NCBI RefSeq assembly: GCF_005503535.1
Contig: NZ_SCNN01000017.1
Span: forward strand, 62,001-126,000
From: Mesorhizobium comanense
Lineage (GTDB): Bacteria > Pseudomonadota > Alphaproteobacteria > Rhizobiales > Rhizobiaceae
Direction: 5' to 3'
Length of the DNA stretch: 64,000 nucleotides
Part shown: positions 23,406-33,126 of the stretch, one piece after another
Numbering within the stretch: the stretch's first letter is position 1
How the letters are laid out: the number at the start of each line of letters is the position of its first letter
Notes under the pieces: generated by a model
Told to the model about the DNA's origin: nothing
Seen by the model: only the letters and a program-made list of their open reading frames with translations
Database searches by the model: none
Made by a program: the position numbers and the translations under genes

Positions 23406-26400
23406 TCAACGCCAGTTGCCGGTCAGCAGGAAGGGAGCCCAGTAGTAGGGGTGCGAAAGCCCGCCCTGGGCCTTCGGCGCCAAGGAAATAGCGCCCCGCG
23501 CCGCGGTCTCGGTGACGATGCTCGGCCCCGCGGCGATCTCCGTCGACCCGATCTTGCCGGCGATGAATTCCCGCTGCGTCAGCGCCAGCGCCATGGCTTT
23601 CGACATATTGCCCCGCTCGCGGATCTCGTAGAAGCGCTGCATGCTGAGTGCCGTCGAGGCATCGTCGACCGGCCACAGGCTTGCCAGTATGGCGCGCGCG
23701 CCACGGCTGCCGGTCAGCATGGAGAGGCTTTCGAGCTCGCGCCCGTCAAGGCTGGGATCGACATAGCCGGTCTCACAGGCCGAAAGCGTCAGCAGATCGA
23801 CGCGGCCGAAATCGAAGGCTCGCCGCTCCTTCTTGATCTCGCGCAGCGACAGTCTTTCGCCGGTGCCCAGCAGCAGGAAAGACGACCCATCGCTTCCCGT
23901 CAGGCTGAAATGCGACGAGATGTGCACGACGCCGACGCCGGCGGGCGAGCGCGCGCCGATCCGCAACGCATCGGCAAGCGCATCCTTGTTGAACGCGGCA
24001 TCGAAGAGCGCGCGCCCCTCGAAGAGGCCGTATCCGTCCTTGCCCTTGATAATGCCGTCGATCTCCACCTTGACGCCCGGAAGCGCCTTGAACCCCTCGG
24101 CGGCGCGCGTCATCCCGAGCGCGGCGAACGGCAGGCCTGTCGTCTTCCGGCCGGCGATCTCGTAGCCGGCATCGGACAGCATGGCGAACTCGAAATGTTC
24201 GACCGCATAGCCCTTGCCGTCATGGAGCGCGGCGAACGGGATGTAGCGCAGGCGCCGATCCGGCGACAGCAGCACGAGCTTGGTCTGGACCGCGTCGAGA
24301 TCGGCCCTGAAGGGGGCGATGAGCAGGTCGTAGAGTTTTTGCGCCTGAGGCTTGGGATCGAGCGACGGCGACGTCATCGCGACGTGCAGCTTCTGGATCT
24401 CCTCGTTGAGATGCGCCTCCGAGAAGGGCTGCCCGTCCCATTGGTCGATCGTCACGCTCTTGCGGTCATAGGCGGTCGTCAGGATGATGTTCAGCCTGTC
24501 GGGAAGAACCAGATAGTGCAGCACCGCCGGCTGCTCGGGTTCATCCCTGAGATAACCTTGCAGCGATCCGAGCGCGTCGATCCGCGCGACCTCCTCGCCG
24601 CGTCCCAGCGCCTCGGCCTTTTCCACGATGGCATCGAGCGCCTTGTCATAGGCGGCGTCCGCCTCGGCGAGCCTCGCCTGAAGCGTATCGAGCTCTTTCG
24701 TCTCCGCGTCGTCGAGACCGCCCTGGCCGCGCTTGACGATCAGTTCCTCGGAGCGCCTCGCATCCTGCGTCGTCGGCGGACGCAGCGTATCGATCGCCGT
24801 CTTCAGCCCCTGCTCGGGCGCCGACAGCGGCAGCGTGTCATAGGAACGCCCGCGGAAATCGGCATCGCGGTCGACGAACTGGAAGGCTTCGAAATCCTTC
24901 AGCATCGCAAGCACGGACTCGGCTTCGGCGAGACGGTTCTGGCGTACGAAGAAGTCCGCCAACCAGCGATAATTGTCGGCGACCAGGTTGCTGAAACAGG
25001 TCTGCAGATGCTCGGGCAGGCTCGAAAGCCCGGCGCGCACCGTCTGCAGCGTGTTGACCGCGTCCTTGGCCAGCACCATCCCCACGTCATTCGAGCCCAG
25101 GGCCAGCGTCCGCTCGCTGGCCTTGGACAGCAGGCAGACGCGCGTGAGGTCGCGCTGCAGGGCGCCCTCGGAAAGCCCCGCGATCTCGTTGAGCTGGAGT
25201 TCGGCAGACAGCGCCGTCAATTCCATGCGCAGCGCCTCTTTCGGCTGCTCCGCCTGCTTGAGCGCGCCCGACAGGTCTCGCGCGGCGTTGACGAAGGCAC
25301 GCGACAGGCCGCCCCTGGCGGCGACGCGCCCGAAGGCAGTGCGGGCTTCGTCGAGCGGGAGCACCACCGGCTCCGGCTTGCCGGCCGCACCGCGCTGCGT
25401 CAGCGTGTCGAGGAAGGATCTGGCTTCCTCGTCGCCATTGTCGGACAGGAAGGTCAGAAGCGGCACGAACCCCTCGGGCAGAGCCTTGAGATTGCTGGCG
25501 TCGCGGGAGGCGACGAGGCGCCGGAACGTGGGTGTCCGGGCATGCTGGTCGCTCGGACTGGTCACCAGGATCATGTCATAGCTGGTCGGAGCGATCCGGC
25601 GGGCCCGCGCCAGCGCGCCGTCGAAATCGCCATACGCGGCCAGTATGTCGACCAGCTGGATCGAATCGAGCTCGGTGAGCTTGGCCAATCCGGGAGCCAC
25701 CGCCGCCAGGTCGAGCCGGCCGGAAGCCATGACCCGCGCTGCGTCCTCGCAAGGGCCCGCGTCGCCCTCGCAGACGCGGTCGAGCAAGGTTCTGGCCGCG
25801 CCGGCGACCGCCTTCTGGCCATCCTTCTCGCGGGCTTGCTCGAGCGCCGCTGCGACGAAGGAATCGATGTGCTCCGTTCCGCCCGCGCGCAGGCGCTCCA
25901 GTCCTTCATTGGGCTCCAGCGCGAGATCGGGCCGGGCGCGCAGCAGAAGATAGAGCTCGTAGCCGGCGTCCTGGTTGCCGAAATCATGCGCCAGCCGAAG
26001 CCATTCCGCGGCCCGGTCGACATCGATGACGCCGCCGCATCCGGTGCACAGATTGACCCGCGCCAAAGCGAGCGCGAAGTCGGGCGCCACTTCCGCCACG
26101 TTCATGATCGCGGTGGCCGCCGCCTCGGACGACAGCGCCGCTCCGGGCGACATCATCCTGTTCGCCATCAGCAGGGCCGCGGCCGTCGGTCCTTCGGAGC
26201 CACGGAAACGCGCCGGCTCCGACAGGAACCGCTGATAGAGGGCGAGCGCCGCCGAAACGCCCGCGGGCGTCTTGTCCGCTTCCTCCATGCGCGCGAGCTG
26301 GTAGATGGCGAAACCCTCGCCGGCATCGGCGGCAAGCTTGGCCCACCGCCTGGCGGCGGACGCGTCCTTCGGGACGCCGAGGCCCTCCAGGTACAGGAAG

Positions 26401-26939
26401 GCCAGGCGCGATTGCGCCAGGGGACTGCCCGCCTCGGCCGCCATTTCGAAAAGGCGGGCGGCGGCGGAAGCATTCCGCCCGTCGATCGTCCCCTCGAGCA
26501 GCCGTTCCGCCACCGCGACCTGCAACGCCGCCGGGGCGGGGCGCAACGCCTCCATTCCGGCCTCGTAGCGCCCGGCCAGCGTGGCGACGCGGGTGAGAGT
26601 GGCAATGTCGGCGACGCTGACCTGTTCCCAGGGATGGGTGACGAAAGGGCCGGCCACGCCGAGTTCCGCATCCGCGTCCTCGGGGCTGGCGGCGCCCGAC
26701 TCCTGCTTCTTGCCTTCGGCCGGCGGCATCCATTTTCCGGCAGCGACCTCGCCGCGCACGAAGAATGTGACAGCATCGGCGGCCGTGTCCGGCTTGTCCA
26801 ATGCCTCCAAATAGCGCTTGTAGAAAATGTCAGAGGCGAGCGGCGCCGAAAAATCTTCGACCGCATCGCTTTGCGCCTGCGACGCACACATCCAGCACAG
26901 CGCCAAAAACGGCGCCAGCATAACACCCCTCAAACGCAT
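23406..26939 (-). CDS. Secreted CHAT-domain protease-like protein with Sel1/TPR repeats
   Basis: 1177 residues from the ATG at 26939 (an in-frame start at 26984 is possible). Signal peptide (MLAPFLALCWMCASQAQS), then Sel1-type repeats (MAAEAGSPLAQSRLAFLYLE, GVPKDASAARRWAKLAADAG), a long helical TPR-like region and a C-terminal CHAT domain. The CHAT dyad is intact: His in HISSHF near residue 1010 and Cys in LSACETG near 1055. SLWPVDD and HPYYWAPFLLTGNW are also typical. CHAT proteins are caspase-like cysteine proteases, mostly intracellular. Here export is predicted. First gene of an operon with a PG-binding protein and two DUF2147 proteins. Confidence 0.88.
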   Translation of the reverse strand: MRLRGVMLAPFLALCWMCASQAQSDAVEDFSAPLASDIFYKRYLEALDKPDTAADAVTFFVRGEVAAGKWMPPAEGKKQESGAASPEDADAELGVAGPFVTHPWEQVSVADIATLTRVATLAGRYEAGMEALRPAPAALQVAVAERLLEGTIDGRNASAAARLFEMAAEAGSPLAQSRLAFLYLEGLGVPKDASAARRWAKLAADAGEGFAIYQLARMEEADKTPAGVSAALALYQRFLSEPARFRGSEGPTAAALLMANRMMSPGAALSSEAAATAIMNVAEVAPDFALALARVNLCTGCGGVIDVDRAAEWLRLAHDFGNQDAGYELYLLLRARPDLALEPNEGLERLRAGGTEHIDSFVAAALEQAREKDGQKAVAGAARTLLDRVCEGDAGPCEDAARVMASGRLDLAAVAPGLAKLTELDSIQLVDILAAYGDFDGALARARRIAPTSYDMILVTSPSDQHARTPTFRRLVASRDASNLKALPEGFVPLLTFLSDNGDEEARSFLDTLTQRGAAGKPEPVVLPLDEARTAFGRVAARGGLSRAFVNAARDLSGALKQAEQPKEALRMELTALSAELQLNEIAGLSEGALQRDLTRVCLLSKASERTLALGSNDVGMVLAKDAVNTLQTVRAGLSSLPEHLQTCFSNLVADNYRWLADFFVRQNRLAEAESVLAMLKDFEAFQFVDRDADFRGRSYDTLPLSAPEQGLKTAIDTLRPPTTQDARRSEELIVKRGQGGLDDAETKELDTLQARLAEADAAYDKALDAIVEKAEALGRGEEVARIDALGSLQGYLRDEPEQPAVLHYLVLPDRLNIILTTAYDRKSVTIDQWDGQPFSEAHLNEEIQKLHVAMTSPSLDPKPQAQKLYDLLIAPFRADLDAVQTKLVLLSPDRRLRYIPFAALHDGKGYAVEHFEFAMLSDAGYEIAGRKTTGLPFAALGMTRAAEGFKALPGVKVEIDGIIKGKDGYGLFEGRALFDAAFNKDALADALRIGARSPAGVGVVHISSHFSLTGSDGSSFLLLGTGERLSLREIKKERRAFDFGRVDLLTLSACETGYVDPSLDGRELESLSMLTGSRGARAILASLWPVDDASTALSMQRFYEIRERGNMSKAMALALTQREFIAGKIGSTEIAAGPSIVTETAARGAISLAPKAQGGLSHPYYWAPFLLTGNWR

Positions 26940-27069
26940 ATTGCTGCCCACGCAAGCTGCTATTGACCCACCCGGGCGCAACATATCTGACGGGTTGAGA
27001 CAATTTCAAGGCCGTCCGACCGGCTTTGACTGTCAACAGCAACGTTGAAATGGCAATCGAACCGGCGAG

Positions 27070-27753
27070 CTACGCCTGTATCGCGCCCATGCCGCAAACC
27101 TGCGACTGCAGATACTCCACTTGAGCCGCCAGCAATTTGGGCCAGCCGTTCGCATCAATACCGCTTATCCATGTGCAAGCGGCCTCACGCCCATGAACCT
27201 GCTCAAGCAAACAGAAATAGGCTGTGTTTCGCCATGCGCCGCACAACTGCTCGTTATCGTCCATCATTTTCAAGGCTGAAGCCCAACTGAACCATCTCTC
27301 GATCCAAGCGCCGACCTTGCCATCGAGATCGGCAATGCTCTGATCGATAAAATCATCGAGCTCTTGCTCATTGGCTACCCATAGAGCGTGTCGAACGGGC
27401 GGACGGAAATCCCTGTCGATGCCATCGAAGCCTGTCCGGAGGAATTCGTGGCTCGGCTTTCGGGAACTGCGGGATATCGACAGGGTGGGACTTGAGCCCT
27501 TGACTTCATACCAGGTGCTAAAATCCTTCCAATCCCTGGCAAATTTCTTCCACTTGATGACGACAGAAAGCTGGCACTCATAAGCGTCGTAGCGGCGGTC
27601 CGTATAACAATCCAACTCGATAGCAAAATCAGTTAGGTTGTTTTCGGACGCGACGAGCAACTTGGCACTCCCTGGCTTGAACCATCTCCCGCCAAGGCGG
27701 GCACTGAGTTTCTCGGCAACACGGCTTCGAATAGTCTTGGCATCGAGTGGCAC
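27070..27753 (-). CDS. Hypothetical protein downstream of the TPR gene
   Basis: 227 residues from a GTG at 27753, four nt after the TPR gene stop, with GGTGAGGG just upstream. The longer open frame lies inside the TPR gene in another frame. Cytoplasmic, rich in Trp and charged residues (RVAEKLSARLGGRWFKPGSA, VIKWKKFARDWKDFSTWYEV). G+C is lower than its neighbours. No family recognised. Position suggests it is the last gene of the Ku-TPR operon, possibly a recent addition. Confidence 0.7.
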   Translation of the reverse strand: MPLDAKTIRSRVAEKLSARLGGRWFKPGSAKLLVASENNLTDFAIELDCYTDRRYDAYECQLSVVIKWKKFARDWKDFSTWYEVKGSSPTLSISRSSRKPSHEFLRTGFDGIDRDFRPPVRHALWVANEQELDDFIDQSIADLDGKVGAWIERWFSWASALKMMDDNEQLCGAWRNTAYFCLLEQVHGREAACTWISGIDANGWPKLLAAQVEYLQSQVCGMGAIQA

Positions 27754-27757
27754 GCCC

Positions 27758-28885
27758 TCACCCCGCCGACTTCGCCAGTTGCATATCCACGAACTGCACG
27801 CCCTTGGACGCCACCCCGGCCCACTCCGAATCCGCGTCGAGTTCGAGATAGCGCAGCCAGAGCCGGCGCGCTTCCGGCAGGTTGCCGGCGTCGAATTCCA
27901 GCCGCGCCAGGTTGAACACAGGGTCGGCGTAGTTCCTGTCCAGCGCGATCGCCTTCTGCAGATGCCGTCGCGCCGAAGCATCGCGGCCTTGTTCGCTCAT
28001 CAGTCCGGCCAGATTGAACCAGGCTTCGACGAAGGCCGGGTCGAGCTTTATCGCCCTGGCATAATCATGCGCGGCATCGGCGGCGTGGCCGCCGGCGCGC
28101 AGGCAATTGGCGCGGTTGAAGGCGGCGATGGCGTCGGTCGGGTCGATGGCGAGGCAGCGCAGATAGAGCGCCGCGGCGCCATCATGATCGCCACCCTCCT
28201 CCGCCGCTTCCGCCTCGGCGAACAAGTCTTCCAGCGTGTCGTCGCCGCTGGTGGCGGCGCCCAGGTCGAACAGCAATTGCCCGTCGAGCTCGCTCTGGCC
28301 GCCTTCCAGATAGATCTGATCGGGCCGGCCGTGCTGGGAGCCGACATTGAGCGACTTGGCGGTGAGCGAGGCGACCGGGCCGGAGCGGTGCACGGAGCGC
28401 GCGATCGCCCCCCATGTCGCGCCCCCGGCAACGAGCCCGGCATATTTGCGCGCCAGGATCAGGTCGCGAAAGGAATAGGGCTCCGCATCATGTTCGAAGG
28501 CGTCGAACAGGCTCAGCATATCAAGGTCGACGCCCGACAGGCGCGACTGCTCGATCAGCGACTGCCGCGACAGCGACGAGGTCTCGGGAGCCTTCATCAG
28601 CCCGAGCAGGCGCAGGAACCCGTTCTCGCTGAGCAGCGTGCGCCCGGCGGCACGCTCGGCGGTGGCGCGGCGCTCGATTTCGGCATCGCCGTTCTTTGCG
28701 AGCCCCGCCTTGGCCTGCCCCGCCTTGGCCAGAACCGTGCGGCCGAACACGACATGCGTCGTGCGCCTGGTTATGCCGTGCCTGAGCTGACCGTGCTGGC
28801 GCTCGACTTCGCGCGCAGCGAGCCTGAGCGGAAACGCCGCCAGCGCGCCGATGGTGCCGAAGACAGCCCCGGCGGATGCCGTCAT
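27758..28885 (-). CDS. TPR protein linked to Ku
   Basis: 375 residues. Residues about 115-170 (QSRLSGVDLDMLSLFDAFEH, then YSFRDLILARKYAGLVAGG) resemble a MerR-like HTH. Residues 215-365 hold four or five TPR units (for example AFNRANCLRAGGHAADAAHD and AWFNLAGLMSEQGRDASARR). Its ATG overlaps the Ku stop by 4 nt (ATGA), so it is translationally coupled to Ku. A role as adaptor or regulator in end joining is inferred from position only. Confidence 0.82.
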   Translation of the reverse strand: MTASAGAVFGTIGALAAFPLRLAAREVERQHGQLRHGITRRTTHVVFGRTVLAKAGQAKAGLAKNGDAEIERRATAERAAGRTLLSENGFLRLLGLMKAPETSSLSRQSLIEQSRLSGVDLDMLSLFDAFEHDAEPYSFRDLILARKYAGLVAGGATWGAIARSVHRSGPVASLTAKSLNVGSQHGRPDQIYLEGGQSELDGQLLFDLGAATSGDDTLEDLFAEAEAAEEGGDHDGAAALYLRCLAIDPTDAIAAFNRANCLRAGGHAADAAHDYARAIKLDPAFVEAWFNLAGLMSEQGRDASARRHLQKAIALDRNYADPVFNLARLEFDAGNLPEARRLWLRYLELDADSEWAGVASKGVQFVDMQLAKSAG

Positions 28886-29787
28886 TTCTTGCTCTTGCCG
28901 ACCGCCTTGAGCAGGCTCGCCTTCAGCGGATTTTCAGGCGCACCGCCGGCTGCCGCCTTCTTGGCCGGCTTGGCCGGCGCCTCCTCGGCCTTGCTCTTCG
29001 ACTTGGCCGGCGGCTTCGACTGCGAAAGGCTCGCCTTCAGCGCATCCATCAGGTTGATGACATTGCCGCGCTCGGGTGCGGCCGCGATGATCGGCTTGTG
29101 GCCCTTGAGCTTCTCGCGGATCATCGACATCAGCGCGATCTCGTAGCGGTCCTCGTAGTTCTTCGGGTCGAAGGTGGTTTCCTTCTGCTTGATCAGCGCC
29201 TCGGCGAGCTCCAGCATTTCGGCGTCGGGCTTGCCGGCCGGGATGTTGCCGAAATATTCCGCCGTGCCGCGCACTTCGTTCGGGTTCCTCAACGTGCACA
29301 CGAACATGCCGTTCTCGCGCGCGCCGATCGTCACGACGCGCTCGCGGCTGGAGAGCACGAGGCGGGCAATGGCCAGCTTGCCGGATTTGCGCATCGCTTC
29401 GCGCAGCACGGCAAAGGTTTCCTCGGCCATGGCGCCGTCCGGCGCCAGGTAATAGGGCGCGTCCTGATAGATGACATCGACCTCGCCCTCGTCGACGAAG
29501 GCCTCGATGTTCATCGTGTGATTGGATTCGATGCGCACCGCGTCGAGGTCGGCATCATCGATGATGATGTACTGCTTGTCCTCGTACTCGTAGCCCTTGA
29601 CCAGGTCCGAGCGCTCGACGAGCCCCAGTTCCGGATCGACCGGCTTCATGTTGATGCGGTTGTGCGTCTTCTTGTGCAGCTGATTGAACGAAATGCGCTC
29701 GCTGGCGCTGGTGGCGGGATAGAGCCGCACCGGACAGCTGACGAGACTGAGCTTGAGATAACCCTTCCAACTTGCCCTGGGCGCCAT
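28882..29787 (-). CDS. ku: Ku protein of bacterial non-homologous end joining
   Basis: 301 residues. Ku core from MAPRASWKGYLKLSLVSCPV through ERISFNQLHKKTHNRI, KGYEYEDKQYIIIDDADLD, YYLAPDG and NPNEVRGTAEYFG to NYEDRYEIALMSMI. A Lys/Ala-rich tail (KSKSKAEEAPAKPAKK) of about 50 residues is the DNA-binding/LigD-recruiting extension. Homodimers ring DNA ends and recruit LigD, which is encoded just upstream on the same strand, 385 nt away across a repeat pair. Confidence 0.95.
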   Translation of the reverse strand: MAPRASWKGYLKLSLVSCPVRLYPATSASERISFNQLHKKTHNRINMKPVDPELGLVERSDLVKGYEYEDKQYIIIDDADLDAVRIESNHTMNIEAFVDEGEVDVIYQDAPYYLAPDGAMAEETFAVLREAMRKSGKLAIARLVLSSRERVVTIGARENGMFVCTLRNPNEVRGTAEYFGNIPAGKPDAEMLELAEALIKQKETTFDPKNYEDRYEIALMSMIREKLKGHKPIIAAAPERGNVINLMDALKASLSQSKPPAKSKSKAEEAPAKPAKKAAAGGAPENPLKASLLKAVGKSKK

Positions 29788-29987
29788 GATGAACTCCTAC
29801 GCGGCCATGCACTGATACAACTCAGCGCTTTCGTCCGAAGGACGACTGGCGCCGTGGAAATCCTACACCGACCCCCGATGATAAAGCTAAATCCCTGACG
29901 AAATGTTTTAGGGAGCCTGAGGGGTCTGCAACGGAGGATAGTTCAAATTGTATTGAGCGTCGATGGAGTGAGACGCTGGCGGGACAG

Positions 29988-30148
29988 CGCCCCCCTCTGT
30001 CCTGCCGGACATCTCCCCCACAAGGGTGGAGATTGGCTGTCATCAACGACCTTCGCCAATCTCCAACGTTTGAAGGAAAGCGCCGACCGCGCGAACTGCC
30101 AATCTCCCCACCTGTGGGGGAGATGGCCGGCAGGCCAGAGGGGGGCGC
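29988..30148. repeat. Facing pair of 45-bp palindromic intergenic repeats
   Basis: Arms at 29988-30033 and 30102-30148, the same GGCCGGCAGGCCAGAGGGGG element as at 2341. It separates ligD from ku (gap 29788-30171). No gene here. Confidence 0.85.
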
Positions 30149-30171
30149 GAAGGAACGCGACGCTCCTCTCG

Positions 30172-32661
30172 CTATCTCGGCACCGCCAACACCGGCAAAT
30201 CCCGCGCGAAATCATCGATCTCCGCCCAGGGATCGCCCGACGTCTCCAGCAGCCCCGGCAGCGAGGAATAGTTCAGGTCCTGCGGCGCATCGATCGCTTC
30301 CAGATCGCTCCAGCTCACCGGCGTCGAGGCCGGCAGGTTGGTGCGCGCCCGCAGCGAATAGGGTGCGGCCGAGGTGTGGCCGCGGGCGTTGCGGTGATAG
30401 TCGATGAAGATGCGCTTCTTGCGGTTCTCCTTGCCCATGGTGGTGGTGAAAGTGTCCGGTGCGCTTGCCGCCAGCCGCGTGGCGATGGCGCTGGTCGCCT
30501 GATGCAGCTTCTTCCAGTTCTGCTTGCCCGTGACCGGTACGGTGATGTGGATGCCGCTGCCGCCCGACGTCTTGGCGAAGGGCACGAGGCCCAACCCCTC
30601 CAGCTCGCCCTTGATGTGAACGGCGGCCTCCACCACTTCGCGCCAGGAAATCCCCTCGCCCGGGTCGAGGTCGAAGACGATCTGGTCGGGCTTGTCGAGG
30701 CTGGTGCGGTGCGTACCCCAGGTGTGGAATTCGACGACGCCGAACTGCGCCAGCGCCAGATAGCCCTTGGCGCCCTCGACCGAGAGATAGGATTTGGTCT
30801 CGCCCTCGGAATTTGTCGCCTGGAACGTCACCACCGAGGGCGGCATGCCGGTGAAGGCATGCCGCTGGAAGAAGCAGTCCTTGGGCAGGCCGGTCGGGCA
30901 GCGCACCAGCGACACCGGCCGGCCGAGGATATGCGGCAGCATGAAATCGCCGACCAGCGCGTAATAGACGGCGATATCGAGCTTGGTCGGCCCGGTCTTG
31001 CCGAACAGCCGCCGCTCCGGATTGGTCACCCAGATGGTGGCGAGATCGGCCTCCGAGATCAGCCGCTTGCGCTTGGCCGAGACCGGCGTCGACAGGCCGA
31101 CATCCCTGAGACCGCGAAACACGCCATGGCGCAGCGAATTGTCCGCCGTGCGGTTGGCGTAGTGGATGCGCGCCGAAAACAGCGGCTTCACCCAATGCAT
31201 CTCGCGCATGATCTCGCGCGGTACCCCTTCGGGCGCGGACGCGCCTGACGTCAGCGGCTCCAGCCGGGAGAGCAAATCCTCCGCCGTCTCGCGGTCGAAT
31301 CCGGTGCCGACCTTGCCGCGATAATGCAGCTCGCCATCCACGAACTCGGCCATGCCGAGTGCCGCCAAACCCTCGGCGGCGTCGGAGACAGTGTAGCCGG
31401 CAATGACGAAGTCACCGCTTTGCAGCGCCTTGGTCTTGGTCCAGCTCTTGCTGCGGCCGCTTTGGTAGATCGCGGTGGCGCGCTTGGAGACGACGCCCTC
31501 CAGCCCGAGTTCCGTCACCTGGTCGTAAAGCCCCTGCCCCGAGCCTTCGACATGGTCGGAATACTGGATCGCCGAGTTGGCGCCGAGGCCGGCGAGCAGT
31601 TCGGCCAGCAGCGCCTTGCGCCTCGCCAGCGGCGCCTTCATCAGGTCCCAGCCGTCGAGATGGAGGAGATCGAAAGCGTAGAAATGCAGCTTCGAGCCCG
31701 CGCCCTCGGCCAGCGCGTCCTGCAGCAGCGCGAAGTGGGAAATGCCCTTGGCGTCGAGCACGACGATCTCGCCGTCGATGATCGCTTCGCGGCACGGCAG
31801 CTTTGCGAAAGCGTGCGGCAGATCGCCATAGCGCTTCGTCCAGTCGATGCCGCCGCGCGTGATCAGCCGCACCTGCCCGTCGCCGACATGCGCCATGGTG
31901 CGGTAGCCGTCGAACTTGATCTCGTGCAGCCAGGCCTCGCCTGTGTCCTCGCCGTCGGGCGGCCTGGGCACCTGGGTGGCCAGTTGCGGCTCTATGCGGC
32001 TCAGCGCCTGCGCCTTGACCGCGCCGGGCAATTCGCCGGGCTTCAGCGAACCGCGCTTCGGCGCCAGCTTGGCGGCCGGTTTCGCGGCGGCCAGCAGTTG
32101 CTCGATGCCGAGCCCCGATTTCACGCTCTCCGGCCGCGCCTCCAGGATGTTCAGCGCGGTGTCGGCGGCAAGGTCGCGCTCCTTGAACAAAAGCCAGTTC
32201 TTCTTGTGCTCGTCCTCGCCGGGCTTCGGCTTCAGCCTGGTCAGCATCCAGCCGCCATTGAGCTTCTCGCCCGAGAGCCGGAACTTGAAGGCGCCGGTCC
32301 GCAGGCTCTTTTCGACATCGTCCATCGGCGCCCAGGTGCCGGTGTCCCAGACGATCATCGGCCCGCCGCCATACTCGCCCTCGGGGATGACACCCTCGAA
32401 GTCGATATATTCGAGCGGGTGGTCTTCGGTCTCGACCGCCAGCCGCTTGTCGGCCGGATTGAGCGACGGCCCGCGCGGCACGGCCCAGCTCTTCAGCACG
32501 TCGCCGACCTGCAGGCGCAGATCATAGTGATCAGCGGTTGCGTGATGCTTGTGGACGACGAAGCGGTTGCCGTCGCCGGACATGAGCCCGCCGGCGGGTT
32601 CCGGCGTTTTGGAGAACTCGCGCTTGGCGCGGTAGGATTTGAGCTTGGGCGGCGTGGCCAT
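30172..32661 (-). CDS. ligD: DNA ligase D (phosphoesterase, ligase, polymerase)
   Basis: 829 residues with all three LigD modules. The 3'-phosphoesterase is at residues about 35-150 (VHKHHATADHYDLRL, EGVIPEGEYG). The ATP-dependent ligase is at about 225-510 with nucleotidyl Lys in HEIKFDGYR and later EGVVSKR and KSWTKTKA. The primase-polymerase is at about 540-829 with FDLDPGEG metal residues, SGGSGIHI and FIDYHRNARG. It repairs double-strand breaks with Ku in stationary cells. No clear Shine-Dalgarno at the ATG. Confidence 0.96.
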   Translation of the reverse strand: MATPPKLKSYRAKREFSKTPEPAGGLMSGDGNRFVVHKHHATADHYDLRLQVGDVLKSWAVPRGPSLNPADKRLAVETEDHPLEYIDFEGVIPEGEYGGGPMIVWDTGTWAPMDDVEKSLRTGAFKFRLSGEKLNGGWMLTRLKPKPGEDEHKKNWLLFKERDLAADTALNILEARPESVKSGLGIEQLLAAAKPAAKLAPKRGSLKPGELPGAVKAQALSRIEPQLATQVPRPPDGEDTGEAWLHEIKFDGYRTMAHVGDGQVRLITRGGIDWTKRYGDLPHAFAKLPCREAIIDGEIVVLDAKGISHFALLQDALAEGAGSKLHFYAFDLLHLDGWDLMKAPLARRKALLAELLAGLGANSAIQYSDHVEGSGQGLYDQVTELGLEGVVSKRATAIYQSGRSKSWTKTKALQSGDFVIAGYTVSDAAEGLAALGMAEFVDGELHYRGKVGTGFDRETAEDLLSRLEPLTSGASAPEGVPREIMREMHWVKPLFSARIHYANRTADNSLRHGVFRGLRDVGLSTPVSAKRKRLISEADLATIWVTNPERRLFGKTGPTKLDIAVYYALVGDFMLPHILGRPVSLVRCPTGLPKDCFFQRHAFTGMPPSVVTFQATNSEGETKSYLSVEGAKGYLALAQFGVVEFHTWGTHRTSLDKPDQIVFDLDPGEGISWREVVEAAVHIKGELEGLGLVPFAKTSGGSGIHITVPVTGKQNWKKLHQATSAIATRLAASAPDTFTTTMGKENRKKRIFIDYHRNARGHTSAAPYSLRARTNLPASTPVSWSDLEAIDAPQDLNYSSLPGLLETSGDPWAEIDDFARDLPVLAVPR

Positions 32662-32711
32662 GAATTAGCAACCGAGGCGCTCGGTAAGCAAGGGCAGCCG
32701 CCGCGCTCCTT

Positions 32712-32760
32712 CCCACCCCTCTCTGGGAGATGTCCGGCAGGACAGAGAGGGGTGCTGTCC
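32712..32760. repeat. Single 45-bp palindromic intergenic repeat
   Basis: ACCCCTCTCTGGGAGATGTC then CGGCAGGACAGAGAGGGGTG. A variant single arm of the paired element, upstream of ligD. Confidence 0.7.
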
Positions 32761-32802
32761 CTCCGGCATGTCAGATTTCCCAGCGTGAAACAGGCGCCGC
32801 GC

Positions 32803-33027
32803 TCAATCGTCGGCGGCCGGCGTCAACTCAAGTTCCGCAGGCGTCAGCCCCTGCCGCAACTGGCTGAGGCGGAATTCGTCGACCCAGTAGGCCTCGCCGT
32901 CCACCAGCACGCGGGCGCTGTAGGCGCCATTCGCGAAGCTCTGCGCGGTGATGTAGACCTTATGGCGATCGAGCGCCTTGCGCACGGCGGCGCGCTTGGC
33001 ATTCTGGCCGATGACGGGACTGAACAT
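32803..33027 (-). CDS. Small hypothetical protein
   Basis: 74 residues, ATG at 33027 with GAGGGC about 7 nt upstream. MFSPVIGQNAKRAAVRKALD is followed by a beta-rich KVYITAQSFANGAYSARVLV and an acidic tail. Codon usage looks normal for the genome. No family recognised. It lies between the Flp pilin gene and ligD, all on the minus strand. Confidence 0.65.
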   Translation of the reverse strand: MFSPVIGQNAKRAAVRKALDRHKVYITAQSFANGAYSARVLVDGEAYWVDEFRLSQLRQGLTPAELELTPAADD

Positions 33028-33126
33028 GATGCTGCCCTCGGTCGCCTTTCGAACGCAACACGGCCGCTTCCGCAGCCTGGCGACGGCAGAAGGATGCAGG
33101 AGACCCGCCGTCCTGTCAATTTGGCC

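Noticed and set aside
23118..26966. Open frame of more than 1200 codons antisense to the CHAT gene
   Set aside because: It is the mirror of a high-G+C gene with strong family motifs. The antisense translation is Arg/Gly/His-rich with no recognisable domains.
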